Positions 23,025 to 30,940 of a stretch of DNA of 64,000 nt are shown here, one piece after another. The DNA is from Acidobacteriota bacterium (lineage in GTDB: Bacteria > Acidobacteriota > Blastocatellia > Pyrinomonadales > Pyrinomonadaceae): contig JAHBSJ010000004.1 of the NCBI GenBank assembly GCA_019639155.1, positions 213,813 to 277,812 on the forward strand. Reading direction: 5' to 3'. The translations under genes were made by a program, and so were the position numbers. The notes beneath the pieces are model-generated. The model saw only the letters and a program-made list of their open reading frames with translations. It did no database searches and was not told the DNA's origin. Positions within the stretch are counted from its first letter, which is position 1, and each line of letters opens with the position of its first letter.

Positions 23025-23981
23025 TTATATGAACAACTTCGAAACGCTCGTTTCGTCATGTATCGACCTGATCGCCGCGGCCAAAAGCCCGGCGACACTC
23101 AAAACCTCAATTTTTCCGCCTTCGACGAGCGGCATCCCGTTCTCATGAATAGGAATGGTATTGGTAACGATCACTTTTTTCAGGTGGGAGTTGCGGATGT
23201 TGTCAACCGCCTTGCCCGACAGCACGCCGTGTGTAAAACACGCAAAGATCTCGTCGGCTCCCGCATCGTGCAGTGCCTCAGCGACCTTGCAAATGGTTCC
23301 GCCCGTATCGCACATATCGTCGATGATCAGGCAGTTCTTGCCGCTGACGTCGCCGACGATATTCATCACATCGGCCTCGTTCGCTCGCTCGCGGCGTTTG
23401 TCGCAAAGTGCGAGCCCGGCGTCAAGCCGCTTTGCATAGGCCCTTGCACGTTCGGCTCCGCCTGTATCAGGAGCAACGACAATGAGATTCTCGATCGGGT
23501 TTTCGCGAAAATAGTCCACAACGATAGGCGCCGCATATAAATGATCGACAGGGATGTCAAAAAAACCCTGTATCTGCGAAGCGTGCAGGTCGATCGTCAG
23601 TATCCGCTGAGCCCCCGCGGTCGTGATCAGGTTTGCGACCAGCTTTGCGGCGATCGGCACACGCGGACGGTCCTTTTTATCAGAACGCGCATAGCCGAAA
23701 TACGGAATGACCGCCGTCACCCTCTCCGCCGAAGCTCTCACAAATGTATCGATCATTATGAGCAGCTCCATCAGGTTGCGGTCGCTCGGCGGACAGGTCG
23801 GCTGAACTATAAAAACATCTGAGCCGCGAACGTTTTCGCCGATCTGGAAATTGAACTCACCGTCCGAAAAGCGTTCCGTGCTCGCCTTTCCGAGTTCGAC
23901 GCCCAAATGGCCGCAGATCTCCTCGGCAAGCGCCGGATGCGCATTGCCCGAAAAGATCTTGATTTTTCCTGTCACGCTCAT
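23025..23981 (-). CDS. prs: Ribose-phosphate pyrophosphokinase
   Basis: Makes PRPP from ribose 5-phosphate and ATP for nucleotide, His and Trp synthesis. It has 318 aa from ATG 23981, the family length; 20 more residues in frame upstream do not resemble PRPP synthases and overlap a hairpin. Key segments are KIKIFSGNAHPALAEEI, RPRVPIAAKLVANLI, TIDLHASQIQGFF and the PRPP loop IIDDMCDTGGTI. It lies downstream of tRNA-Gln and upstream of rplY on the same strand. Confidence 0.96.
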   Translation of the reverse strand: MSVTGKIKIFSGNAHPALAEEICGHLGVELGKASTERFSDGEFNFQIGENVRGSDVFIVQPTCPPSDRNLMELLIMIDTFVRASAERVTAVIPYFGYARSDKKDRPRVPIAAKLVANLITTAGAQRILTIDLHASQIQGFFDIPVDHLYAAPIVVDYFRENPIENLIVVAPDTGGAERARAYAKRLDAGLALCDKRRERANEADVMNIVGDVSGKNCLIIDDMCDTGGTICKVAEALHDAGADEIFACFTHGVLSGKAVDNIRNSHLKKVIVTNTIPIHENGMPLVEGGKIEVLSVAGLLAAAIRSIHDETSVSKLFI

Positions 23982-24002
23982 TGTGCCACCAAATAAAAGA
24001 AA

Positions 24003-24026
24003 GGGCGACCTAACCATAGATCGCCC
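24003..24026 (-). terminator. Hairpin between tRNA-Gln(UUG) and prs
   Basis: GGGCGA (24003-24008) and TCGCCC (24021-24026) pair around a 12-nt loop. On the minus strand the hairpin is followed by TTTCTTTT, a plausible weak terminator or attenuator between the tRNA and prs. Confidence 0.55.
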
Positions 24027-24041
24027 GTTCGTAATTTGCAC

Positions 24042-24116
24042 TGGCTGGGGCGGAAGGATTCGAACCTACGAATGCCGGGACCAAAACCCGGTGCCTTACC
24101 ACTTGGCGACGCCCCA
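24042..24116 (-). tRNA. tRNA-Gln (anticodon UUG)
   Basis: A 75-nt cloverleaf with encoded CCA. The acceptor is TGGGGCG/CGCCCCA starting at U1. Anticodon stem CCGGG/CCCGG encloses the loop TTTTGGT, giving UUG, which reads CAA (and CAG by wobble). The T-arm GGTTCGAATCC is intact. Confidence 0.95.
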
Positions 24117-24154
24117 ATGCTGATACAAAGAAACTTACGGAAACAACCTAACGC

Positions 24155-25036
24155 CTACATTTGAAGCGCCTCGCGATACTCAGAACACGAGATGGCTGAT
24201 ACGGCAAACTTTCGCCAGGTCGATTCGCGATCGAGGGCTTTCATAGCAGCTTGCCGTGTCTCTTGTTTGTCAAAAATACCGAAAACGCTTGCTCCGCTGC
24301 CGCTCATCGCCGCATTTACGGCACCAAGTTCCAACAAGGCCTCTTTCACTCGCCGGATCTCGGGATAGGCAGCAAATACGCCCGTTTCCAAGTCATTTAT
24401 CAATGCCGGTGAGGCAGGATCAGCAGATCTCATTTCTCGACGGCAAACAGAAAGGATATTTTCCACAGCCCTATTTGTCAAGGTCGGAACAGTTAAACCG
24501 CCGAAAACATCGGCGGTCGAGACCTCGATATCGGGCGTCACTATAAGCAAATTCTGACAGTCCATATCCGACACCGGCTCGATGACCTCGCCGCGGCCCG
24601 TTCCGACCGCCGTCCCGCCGAAAAGGAAGAACGGCACGTCCGATCCCAGTTCCTCGGCTATAGAAAACAGGTCGATCGAAGTGTCCAGATCCCACAATCG
24701 CGATAACCCGATCAACGCGACCGCCGCATTTGACGAACCGCCGCCGAGCCCGCCGGGCGAAGGTATCCGCTTGGTGAGATGTATCGAAGCTCCCGCACCG
24801 ACAGCGAACTGAGAACTCAGCAGGATCGCGGCCTTCATTATCAAATTGTGTGCGTCAACAGGGATAGACGGGTCATCGCATGTCAGCGTCAGCCCGGGAC
24901 CATCTTCAAAACGTATCGTGTCATGAAGCGATACCGTTTGAAAGACGGTAAAAAGCTCATGATATCCGTCCGCACGCTTGCTTATAACCCGCAGCATTCG
25001 GTTGATCTTAGCAAAGGACGGCAGCTCGAATTTCAT
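24155..25036 (-). CDS. ispE: 4-diphosphocytidyl-2-C-methyl-D-erythritol kinase
   Basis: GHMP kinase of the methylerythritol phosphate route to isoprenoids; its product feeds the carotenoid genes at the left end. It has 293 aa. The N-terminal PSFAKINRMLRVISKRADGYHE with catalytic Asp-region, the ATP-binding GHMP loop PSPGGLGGGSSNAA (residues 92-105), DVPFFLFGGTAVGTGRGE and the C-terminal MSGSGASVFGIF are intact. It lies 38 bp upstream of tRNA-Gln on the same strand. Confidence 0.95.
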   Translation of the reverse strand: MKFELPSFAKINRMLRVISKRADGYHELFTVFQTVSLHDTIRFEDGPGLTLTCDDPSIPVDAHNLIMKAAILLSSQFAVGAGASIHLTKRIPSPGGLGGGSSNAAVALIGLSRLWDLDTSIDLFSIAEELGSDVPFFLFGGTAVGTGRGEVIEPVSDMDCQNLLIVTPDIEVSTADVFGGLTVPTLTNRAVENILSVCRREMRSADPASPALINDLETGVFAAYPEIRRVKEALLELGAVNAAMSGSGASVFGIFDKQETRQAAMKALDRESTWRKFAVSAISCSEYREALQM

Positions 25037-25433
25037 TTCCGTTTGAAAAGAATAGGCTATGCAGTTGGTACTTTCAAAGTGGAAAAGCTAGCCGAACCGC
25101 AGGCAACTTGCCCGCATTGGACTTTAGAATGCGGCGGCGTTGCCTCCTTCCGGACTTCAGGTCTTGAATTTGAATCGGTCTATCAGCGTTGAAAAGCTGA
25201 TCGGGCTTTGACGGTCTTTTCAACACAAAGCCAAAATGGTCAGGAAGGGGGAAACGCCCCCGCTGATCCGTCATAGCCATATAAGGGACAGCAGGCAAGG
25301 CTGTCTGCGTCCCGGTGATCACTCCAACCCAACAAAATCAACATCGGTCAGCCTATCCATTTCCGGAAAAGCAAACGGCGACGGGCATTTTTTGTGTTAG
25401 GAGTTTGCCTTTTTTTGGCGAGAATCGAGAAAA
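25037..25433. other. 397-bp intergenic region without a supported gene
   Basis: No credible gene is seen between ispE and the CAP protein. The stretch holds the REP-like palindrome at 25285-25313, a GGGG/CCCC hairpin around 25247-25260, and text resembling other repeats. An 82-codon minus-strand open frame (25074-25322) runs through the REP-like palindrome and is unlikely to be coding. Confidence 0.6.
25285..25313. repeat. REP-like palindrome, copy 2 of 3
   Basis: GGGAC-A-GCAGGCA-AGGC-TGTCTGC-GTCCC folds into a 12-pair hairpin. It matches the palindromes at 18117-18139 and 63827-63854 but lacks the adjacent long inverted-repeat element. Confidence 0.75.
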
Positions 25434-26036
25434 CTAGCGTTTTACCAAGAAGACCTGCGTGAAATAGTAAGATCCGTCCTCCGCGATCGCGACGCCGACC
25501 GCCGATTCGCGCCAGTTCGGGTCGAGCATGTTGCTCTTGTGTGATGAAGAATTGAGCCAAAGCTGCACTGCCTTTGCAACGGGATCCTGATATCCGCGGT
25601 TGTAGGCGATGTTCTCGCCGATAGCACGCCATTTGCGAACGCCTTTCGCATCGGCACGATCGCTCACCATTTTGTTGTCCAAACCGCGATGGCTGAAGAA
25701 GCGAAATTCCGCCATATTCTGCGAATGCTCACGCGCGACGGCAGCAATGTCCTCGTTCCACGCCAGCGGCGAAAGTCCCATTTCTACGCGGGTCCGGTTG
25801 ATCATCTCGAACGCGATACGCTCGACGGTCTTCGTGTTGACGACTACCGACGCCGCTACGTCAGATTCCTTTTCAGGCACTCGCCGAGGGCGGAAGATCT
25901 CTTCGATATCCTCAGCTTCACCGAGTTTCAAGGCGACCGGCGACTGGAAATTGTTGGCGTTTTGGGCGAATGCCGCAGGCGTCAGAACTGTAAAAACTGC
26001 GACAAATAGAAGAACGGGAAAGAGTTTTTTGAGCAT
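25434..26036 (-). CDS. Secreted CAP-domain (SCP/PR1) protein
   Basis: A 200-aa exported protein. From ATG 26036, with GAGGT just upstream, the signal peptide MLKKLFPVLLFVAVFTVL ends at AFA|Q (about residue 24). A short linker leads to a CAP domain (about residues 72-200) with RIAFEMINRTRVEMGLSPL, an AREHSQNMAEFRFFSHRG segment holding the conserved His, IGENIAYN, and HKSNMLDPNWRESAVGVA. Bacterial members of this family bind cell-envelope ligands; the role here is unknown. An in-frame upstream extension to 26222 would mask the signal peptide and is rejected. Confidence 0.88.
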   Translation of the reverse strand: MLKKLFPVLLFVAVFTVLTPAAFAQNANNFQSPVALKLGEAEDIEEIFRPRRVPEKESDVAASVVVNTKTVERIAFEMINRTRVEMGLSPLAWNEDIAAVAREHSQNMAEFRFFSHRGLDNKMVSDRADAKGVRKWRAIGENIAYNRGYQDPVAKAVQLWLNSSSHKSNMLDPNWRESAVGVAIAEDGSYYFTQVFLVKR

Positions 26037-26259
26037 CAATACCTCACTTCGGCAGCCGGACGATGCCCATTTTTTCGGCATTCCTGGCTTTGCGCTCCCA
26101 AAACAATCGGGATTGCCCTTTCGGTTAAGGTGGTAAAACAAATCCGGTTTTACCGTGTAAAGGAAATAACGAAAACGGGCGACGTTCCCGAAAAAATGGA
26201 ACAGGGGTAAAATAAATGCCATGCCATATCGCTACACTAGGCGTTGAGGTTTAGCTGCA

Positions 26260-26673
26260 ATGATAACTGCTTCGGTTCTTGCTAAGAGGGCAAACGTTCC
26301 TATTCATACTGTTCGCTATTACACGAGGAAGGGGCTATTGCGACCTGTCCGCGATCTTCGCAACGGCTATAAGATGTACAAGCTCGATGATCGGGCACGG
26401 CTGAGATTCATCTCCGCTGCAAAGGAGCTGGGCTTCACGCTCAATGAGATCGAAGGAATTTTTGATCATTCGATGCGCGGAGATTCGCCATGCCCGATGG
26501 TTCGGGAGGTGGTTCAAAAACGTATCAAAGAAAATAATGAGAAGATCAAGGAATTGAAGAGGCTGCAGAAACGTCTCGAAAGTGCCGCAGCGATGTGGGC
26601 AACGATGGAAAACTCTGACCCCGACGGACATTCGGTCTGCAGTCTTATTGAGTCTTTCAGCGATACTGAATAG
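26260..26673 (+). CDS. MerR-family metal-responsive regulator
   Basis: A 137-aa dimeric activator/repressor. The winged helix-turn-helix (residues 1-70) has HTVRYYTRKGLLRPVRD and LRFISAAKELGFTLNEIEGI, followed by a dimerisation helix (about 80-115). Cys78 (DSPCPMV) at the start of the long helix and Cys127 (HSVCSLI) near the C-terminus are the likely metal ligands. Their spacing is closer to MerR/ZntR/CadR than to the C112/C120 pair of CueR. It lies 58 bp upstream of a copper ATPase on the same strand, whose promoter holds a matching dyad, so it very likely controls that pump. Confidence 0.88.
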   Translation: MITASVLAKRANVPIHTVRYYTRKGLLRPVRDLRNGYKMYKLDDRARLRFISAAKELGFTLNEIEGIFDHSMRGDSPCPMVREVVQKRIKENNEKIKELKRLQKRLESAAAMWATMENSDPDGHSVCSLIESFSDTE

Positions 26674-26678
26674 GAGAC

Positions 26679-26710
26679 TTGACCTGACACTTAGTGACAG
26701 GTTGTAGCAT
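26679..26710 (+). promoter_or_regulatory. MerR-type promoter and operator of the copper ATPase gene
   Basis: A -35 TTGACC (26679-26684) and -10 TAGCAT (26705-26710) are 20 bp apart, the overlong spacing typical of MerR-controlled promoters. Between and overlapping them is the dyad ACCTGACACT-T-AGTGACAGGT (26682-26702), 10-bp arms with one mismatch. The gene downstream starts at 26732 after GGAGG at 26717-26721. Confidence 0.82.
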
Positions 26711-26731
26711 TAGTGTCGGAGGCAATAACCG

Positions 26732-29248
26732 ATGAAAGAACATATCGATCCGGTTTGCGGCATGACAGTAGTGCCCGAGACCGCAGTAGCAGAAACCGAA
26801 CACCAAGGAACCAAATATTACTTTTGCAACCCGGGCTGTAAGCTGAAGTTCGATGCCGATCCGGAACTTTATCTGGGAAACGAACAGGCAGCTGGAGGCG
26901 ATTGCTGCGGTACGAAAGGTACAGAAACATCGCCGGTGATGATCGGTATCTCCAGAAAGGCAGTGACGGAGTTTATTGACCCTGTTTGCGGGATGACGGT
27001 CGATCCCGCGACCGCCGCAGACACGCTGACATACGAAGGCACACAGTACTACTTTTGCTCGATCGGCTGCGTGACGAAATTTGAAGCTGATCCGGACAAA
27101 TATCTGAACCCGTCACCGAAGGACGATCTTCCTCAAGACGTCGAATATACGTGTCCGATGCATCCTGAGATCGTACAGATCGGCCCTGGTTCATGTCCGA
27201 TATGCGGGATGGCTCTCGAACCGAAAGAGATCAGTCTCGACGATCGGCCCGACCCGGAATACACCGACATGAAGCGGCGTTTCGCAGTTTCGGCCGTTTT
27301 GACGCTTCCGGTTTTTGTGCTTGCGATGGGCGAGATGCTTCCGGCATTTCACTCGGTCGTTTCGCCTCGTGTTTCGATCTGGATACAGTTCTTTTTGGCA
27401 ACTCCTGTCGTGCTGTGGGGCGGCCGGCCTTTCTTTGAAAGAGGCTGGGCATCCGTGAAGAATGTTAGCCCTAACATGTTCACCCTGATCGCGATAGGAA
27501 CCGGAGCCGCACTGTTATATAGCTTTGCCGCTCTGTTCGCACCGGGTCTCTTTCCGGCGGCGATGCTCGATTCGCATACGGGTGTGGTTCCTGCGTATTT
27601 TGAGGCAGCCGCCGTTATTACAACCCTGGTCTTGCTGGGCCAGGTTCTTGAACTGCGTGCACGTTCGCAGACCTCGTCGGCGATCAAGGAACTGTTGCGG
27701 TTGGCCCCAGAGACCGCGACGGTCGTATTCGATGACGGTTCAGATGAGGTCGTCGACCTTCGACACGTGGTGCAGGGCCAAACGCTTCGCGTAAAGGCGA
27801 ACGAAAAGGTGCCGACCGATGGCGAGATAATAAACGGCGAAACCTCGATCGACGAATCAATGGTCACAGGCGAATCGATGCCCGTAGAGAAACGGGAGGG
27901 CGATAAGGTGATCGGAGGCACGCTCAACGGCAACCGCAGTTTTCTGATGCGTGCCGAAAAGGTCGGCAAAGAGACCCTGCTCGCCCAGATCGTAAAAATG
28001 GTCGGCGAAGCACAGCGTTCGCGTGCTCCGATCCAACGCCTAGCCGATGCTGTCTCGGCGTATTTCGTCCCCGCCGTGATCTTGGTGGCGATCACCGCCT
28101 TCGGCGTCTGGCTCGCGTTCGGCAGCCTGACCTATGCCATCGTTGCGGCAGTTTCGGTGCTCATTATCGCCTGTCCGTGTGCACTCGGCCTCGCAACCCC
28201 GATGTCGATAATGGTCGGCACGGGGCATGGAGCTAAGAACGGTGTGCTTGTGAAAAAGGCCGAGGCCCTTGAGACGCTGGAAAAGATCGATGCGATCGTG
28301 GTCGATAAGACGGGCACACTTACCGAAGGACGTCCATCGGTGACCGATGTTGTACCGATCAACGGCTTTGATGAAGACGAGCTTCTATCGTTGGCGGCGA
28401 GTCTCGAGAAACTCAGCGAGCATCCGCTGGCGACCGCGATCGTCGCTGAAGCGGAAAAAAAGGGCCTTGAGTTGGCGAAGGCGGGCGACTTCCGTTCCAC
28501 GACGGGCGTTGGGATCGAGGGGACCGTCGGTGAGCGGCGGATCGCCGTCGGGAACCAATCTACGATCGATCACGGCAAAGTTACGCCGGGTAACGACTCA
28601 ATGTTACAGGAGGCTGACCGGTTGCGGTCTGTAAGAAACACCGTGATGTTTGTTTCGGTTGACGGAAAGCCCTCGGGGTTGATCGGCGTGGCAGATGCGA
28701 TAAAGCCCTCGGCCAAAGCGGCCATCACGGAGCTTCACCGCCGCGGCATTGAGGTGGTAATGATGACGGGCGACAACCGAAAGACGGCAGAAACGGTCGC
28801 CGGCGAACTCAAGATCGATCAGGTGTTCGCAGAGGTCATGCCCGAGGACAAAGCCGCAAAGGTCCGTGAGTTACAATCGCAAGGTAAGATAGTTGGAATG
28901 GCAGGAGACGGTGTAAACGATGCACCGGCTTTGGCACAAGCAAACGTAGGGATAGCGTTTGCGAGCGGAACGGATGTGGCCATCGAGTCGGCAGATATTA
29001 CGCTGTTGCGGCCGGAACTCGGCGGCATTTTGAAAGCTCTGAGCCTTAGCCGTTCGACAATGAAAAACATCCGACAAAATCTGTTTTTCGCCTTTATTTA
29101 CAACATCGTGGGTGTGCCGATCGCAGCCGGCGTGCTGTTCCCGGTGTTTGGATTGCTGCTGTCGCCGATGATCGCAAGTGCCGCGATGACGTTCAGTTCG
29201 GTATCGGTCATCGTAAACGCCCTTCGGCTGAGAAATGCACGACTTTGA
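26732..29248 (+). CDS. copA: Copper-translocating P-type ATPase with two YHS domains
   Basis: P1B-type ATPase (838 aa) that exports Cu(I) from the cytosol. Instead of HMA domains with CXXC, the N-terminus has two YHS domains (residues 6-46 and 82-125, each DPVCGMTV...YYFC..GC), a CC pair at 58-59, and the HMBD motif [20 protein letters not shown] (139-158). The pump core has CPC (about residue 480), DKTGTLTEG (about 525) and GDGVNDAP (about 725). YN in TM7 and MTFSS in TM8 complete the Cu(I) signature. It is preceded by its MerR-type promoter; a repeat element begins directly after its stop. Confidence 0.93.
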   Translation: MKEHIDPVCGMTVVPETAVAETEHQGTKYYFCNPGCKLKFDADPELYLGNEQAAGGDCCGTKGTETSPVMIGISRKAVTEFIDPVCGMTVDPATAADTLTYEGTQYYFCSIGCVTKFEADPDKYLNPSPKDDLPQDVEYTCPMHPEIVQIGPGSCPICGMALEPKEISLDDRPDPEYTDMKRRFAVSAVLTLPVFVLAMGEMLPAFHSVVSPRVSIWIQFFLATPVVLWGGRPFFERGWASVKNVSPNMFTLIAIGTGAALLYSFAALFAPGLFPAAMLDSHTGVVPAYFEAAAVITTLVLLGQVLELRARSQTSSAIKELLRLAPETATVVFDDGSDEVVDLRHVVQGQTLRVKANEKVPTDGEIINGETSIDESMVTGESMPVEKREGDKVIGGTLNGNRSFLMRAEKVGKETLLAQIVKMVGEAQRSRAPIQRLADAVSAYFVPAVILVAITAFGVWLAFGSLTYAIVAAVSVLIIACPCALGLATPMSIMVGTGHGAKNGVLVKKAEALETLEKIDAIVVDKTGTLTEGRPSVTDVVPINGFDEDELLSLAASLEKLSEHPLATAIVAEAEKKGLELAKAGDFRSTTGVGIEGTVGERRIAVGNQSTIDHGKVTPGNDSMLQEADRLRSVRNTVMFVSVDGKPSGLIGVADAIKPSAKAAITELHRRGIEVVMMTGDNRKTAETVAGELKIDQVFAEVMPEDKAAKVRELQSQGKIVGMAGDGVNDAPALAQANVGIAFASGTDVAIESADITLLRPELGGILKALSLSRSTMKNIRQNLFFAFIYNIVGVPIAAGVLFPVFGLLLSPMIASAAMTFSSVSVIVNALRLRNARL

Positions 29249-29400
29249 ACCGCTGAGACGCGGAGGCGCCGAGAATAGCAAGAAAAGTAGGAGCGGTCTT
29301 GGCCGAGTCCTATCATCTCGACGGCTGGTCACGATGCGTTCCAATCGTCATCATTCTAATTTGACCGGTTACGTCCTCGGCGTCTCCGCGCCTCTGCGGT
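29249..29400. repeat. 152-bp element with 25-bp terminal inverted repeats
   Basis: ACCGCTGAGACGCGGAGGCG (from 29249, arm to 29273) is mirrored at 29376-29400 with 22 of 25 positions matching. The element begins on the base after the copA stop and ends 11 bp before the isoaspartyl peptidase start. No coding potential is seen inside; it looks like a small non-autonomous repeat. Confidence 0.75.
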
Positions 29401-29411
29401 AAAATAATCAC

Positions 29412-30323
29412 ATGGGAAAATTGGCGTTGGCGATACATGGCGGAGCGGGCACGATACTTCGTTCGCAGATGACGCCCGATCTCGAGGCCGAATACCGCAG
29501 CGGTTTGGAAAGCGCTCTGCGTGCGGGTTGGGAAATATTGGAGAAAGGCGGATCGTCGCTGGATGCAGTCGAAGCGGCCGTGGTGTCGCTTGAGGATTTT
29601 CCATTGTTCAACGCGGGCCGGGGATCGGTTTTTACTCACGATGGCCGACAGGAAATGGACGCTTCGATCATGGATGGCCGAAATCTAAAAGCCGGTGCCG
29701 TAGCGGCGGTCAGGAATATCAAGAATCCGATCAAACTGGCCCGTCTTGTGATGGAACGCACAGAGCACATCCTGCTGTCCGGCGACGGGGCTGCAGATCT
29801 TGCCGCATCTGCCGGTGTCGAGACCGCTCCCGATGAATACTTTTTTACCGAACACCGCTGGCTGCAGTATCAGGAAGCACTCGCCGCCGGCCGTGTGCAG
29901 CTAGATCATTCCAAACCGATAGGCACGGTTGGAGCGGTCGCATGCGACGCAAATGGCAACCTTGCGGCCGCAACCTCTACAGGCGGAATGACAAACAAGA
30001 AGTTCGGCCGCGTCGGCGACACGCCGCTGATCGGAGCGGGAACCTACGCGGACGACACTTGCGCCGTCTCATGCACAGGCCACGGCGAGTATTTTATCTT
30101 GGGAGTGTCCGCTTTTGATGTGGCGGCACGAATGAGATATAAGGGGCTTTCTTTAGAGGACGCTGCCCGTGAGACCATTGAGCACCAAAGTCAGATCGGC
30201 GGCGAGGGCGGCCTGATCGCAGTAGATAGCAAGGGTAACATCACGCTGCCGTTCAATTCCGAAGGAATGTATCGCGGCTATGTGAACAACAGAGGCATGA
30301 ATACTGGGATCTATTCGGATTGA
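29412..30323 (+). CDS. iaaA: Isoaspartyl peptidase / L-asparaginase (Ntn hydrolase)
   Basis: Plant-type asparaginase/isoaspartyl dipeptidase of 303 aa. It cleaves beta-aspartyl dipeptides, including beta-Asp-Arg released by cyanophycinase. IHGGAGT (8-14), FNAGRGSVF (66-74) and MDASIMDG (82-89) are typical. Autocleavage should occur before Thr172 in KPIGTVGAVA, and GGMTNKKFGRVGDTPLIGAG forms the substrate pocket. It is convergent with the cphA operon, overlapping the unknown gene by 13 bp. The location makes cyanophycin dipeptide breakdown its probable role. Confidence 0.88.
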   Translation: MGKLALAIHGGAGTILRSQMTPDLEAEYRSGLESALRAGWEILEKGGSSLDAVEAAVVSLEDFPLFNAGRGSVFTHDGRQEMDASIMDGRNLKAGAVAAVRNIKNPIKLARLVMERTEHILLSGDGAADLAASAGVETAPDEYFFTEHRWLQYQEALAAGRVQLDHSKPIGTVGAVACDANGNLAAATSTGGMTNKKFGRVGDTPLIGAGTYADDTCAVSCTGHGEYFILGVSAFDVAARMRYKGLSLEDAARETIEHQSQIGGEGGLIAVDSKGNITLPFNSEGMYRGYVNNRGMNTGIYSD

Positions 30324-30940
30324 CCGGAATAGTTTTGAAACAGGAAGGTCATTATCTGGAAACCGGCAGCAATCACGCGGCCTCCCATAGGATCCTGCGC
30401 CAATGCTTCGAATGGCCCCTCGCCAAAATAAAGCCCGTCAGAGACAAGGAATGTAAGCCTGGCGTTGCCTGTCGACGGCGGATCAAGGCGGTGACCGTCC
30501 CAAGGGCCGATCTGTGAAACCACATTTCGCGATGAATCAAGCAGGGCGGCTACCATTGCGTCTGAATGTTCCGTACGCGTATCCCACACGAATAGAGAGC
30601 CAGCATGATTTATGTATCTGATGGTTCCGTCAGCGTAGGCAGCTAACGCATCAAGACCTGTCTCCATCCCAACCTCGATAACGGTACCGAAAAGCAGTTT
30701 GTCCGTCAGCGGCTGCCCGATTTCCCGCAGCCTCAGTGCCGCTAAGGCACGCGTACGCGCCTCTGACTCTTCAGCATAAACGATGGCCCGTAATTCGTCA
30801 GCGTTTGCACGTCTGCCAAAAAGTTCCTTCCACGGCGAGACCGAGACATCGCGGTCAGCGGGACGAAAAAGTTCCAGATCGTCACAAAAAAGAAGATCGT
30901 AGATCTTGTTGAGCGATGCGTCCGGATAAGGTGTGATCAT
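30311..30940 (-). CDS. Conserved-looking protein of unknown function coupled to cphA
   Basis: A 209-aa protein I do not recognise. It is soluble, with no signal peptide or membrane segment. It opens MITPYPDASLNKIYDLLFCD and has mixed alpha/beta character, with a LLFGTVIEVGMETGLDALAAYADG segment (in part) and a Gly-rich C-terminal half (GNARLTFLVSDGLYFGEGPF). Its ATG (30940) directly abuts the cphA stop codon, so it is surely translated with cphA. It overlaps the 3' end of the isoaspartyl peptidase gene by 13 bp. A role in cyanophycin handling is inferred from position only. Confidence 0.75.
   Translation of the reverse strand: MITPYPDASLNKIYDLLFCDDLELFRPADRDVSVSPWKELFGRRANADELRAIVYAEESEARTRALAALRLREIGQPLTDKLLFGTVIEVGMETGLDALAAYADGTIRYINHAGSLFVWDTRTEHSDAMVAALLDSSRNVVSQIGPWDGHRLDPPSTGNARLTFLVSDGLYFGEGPFEALAQDPMGGRVIAAGFQIMTFLFQNYSGQSE

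Noticed and set aside
25074..25322. 82-codon minus-strand gene between ispE and the CAP protein
   Set aside because: It passes through a REP-like palindrome and repeat text, is Arg/Pro-rich without motif, and has no convincing ribosome binding site.
26037..26222. N-terminal extension of the CAP protein
   Set aside because: The extension would bury a textbook signal peptide, and a good ribosome binding site lies just before ATG 26036.
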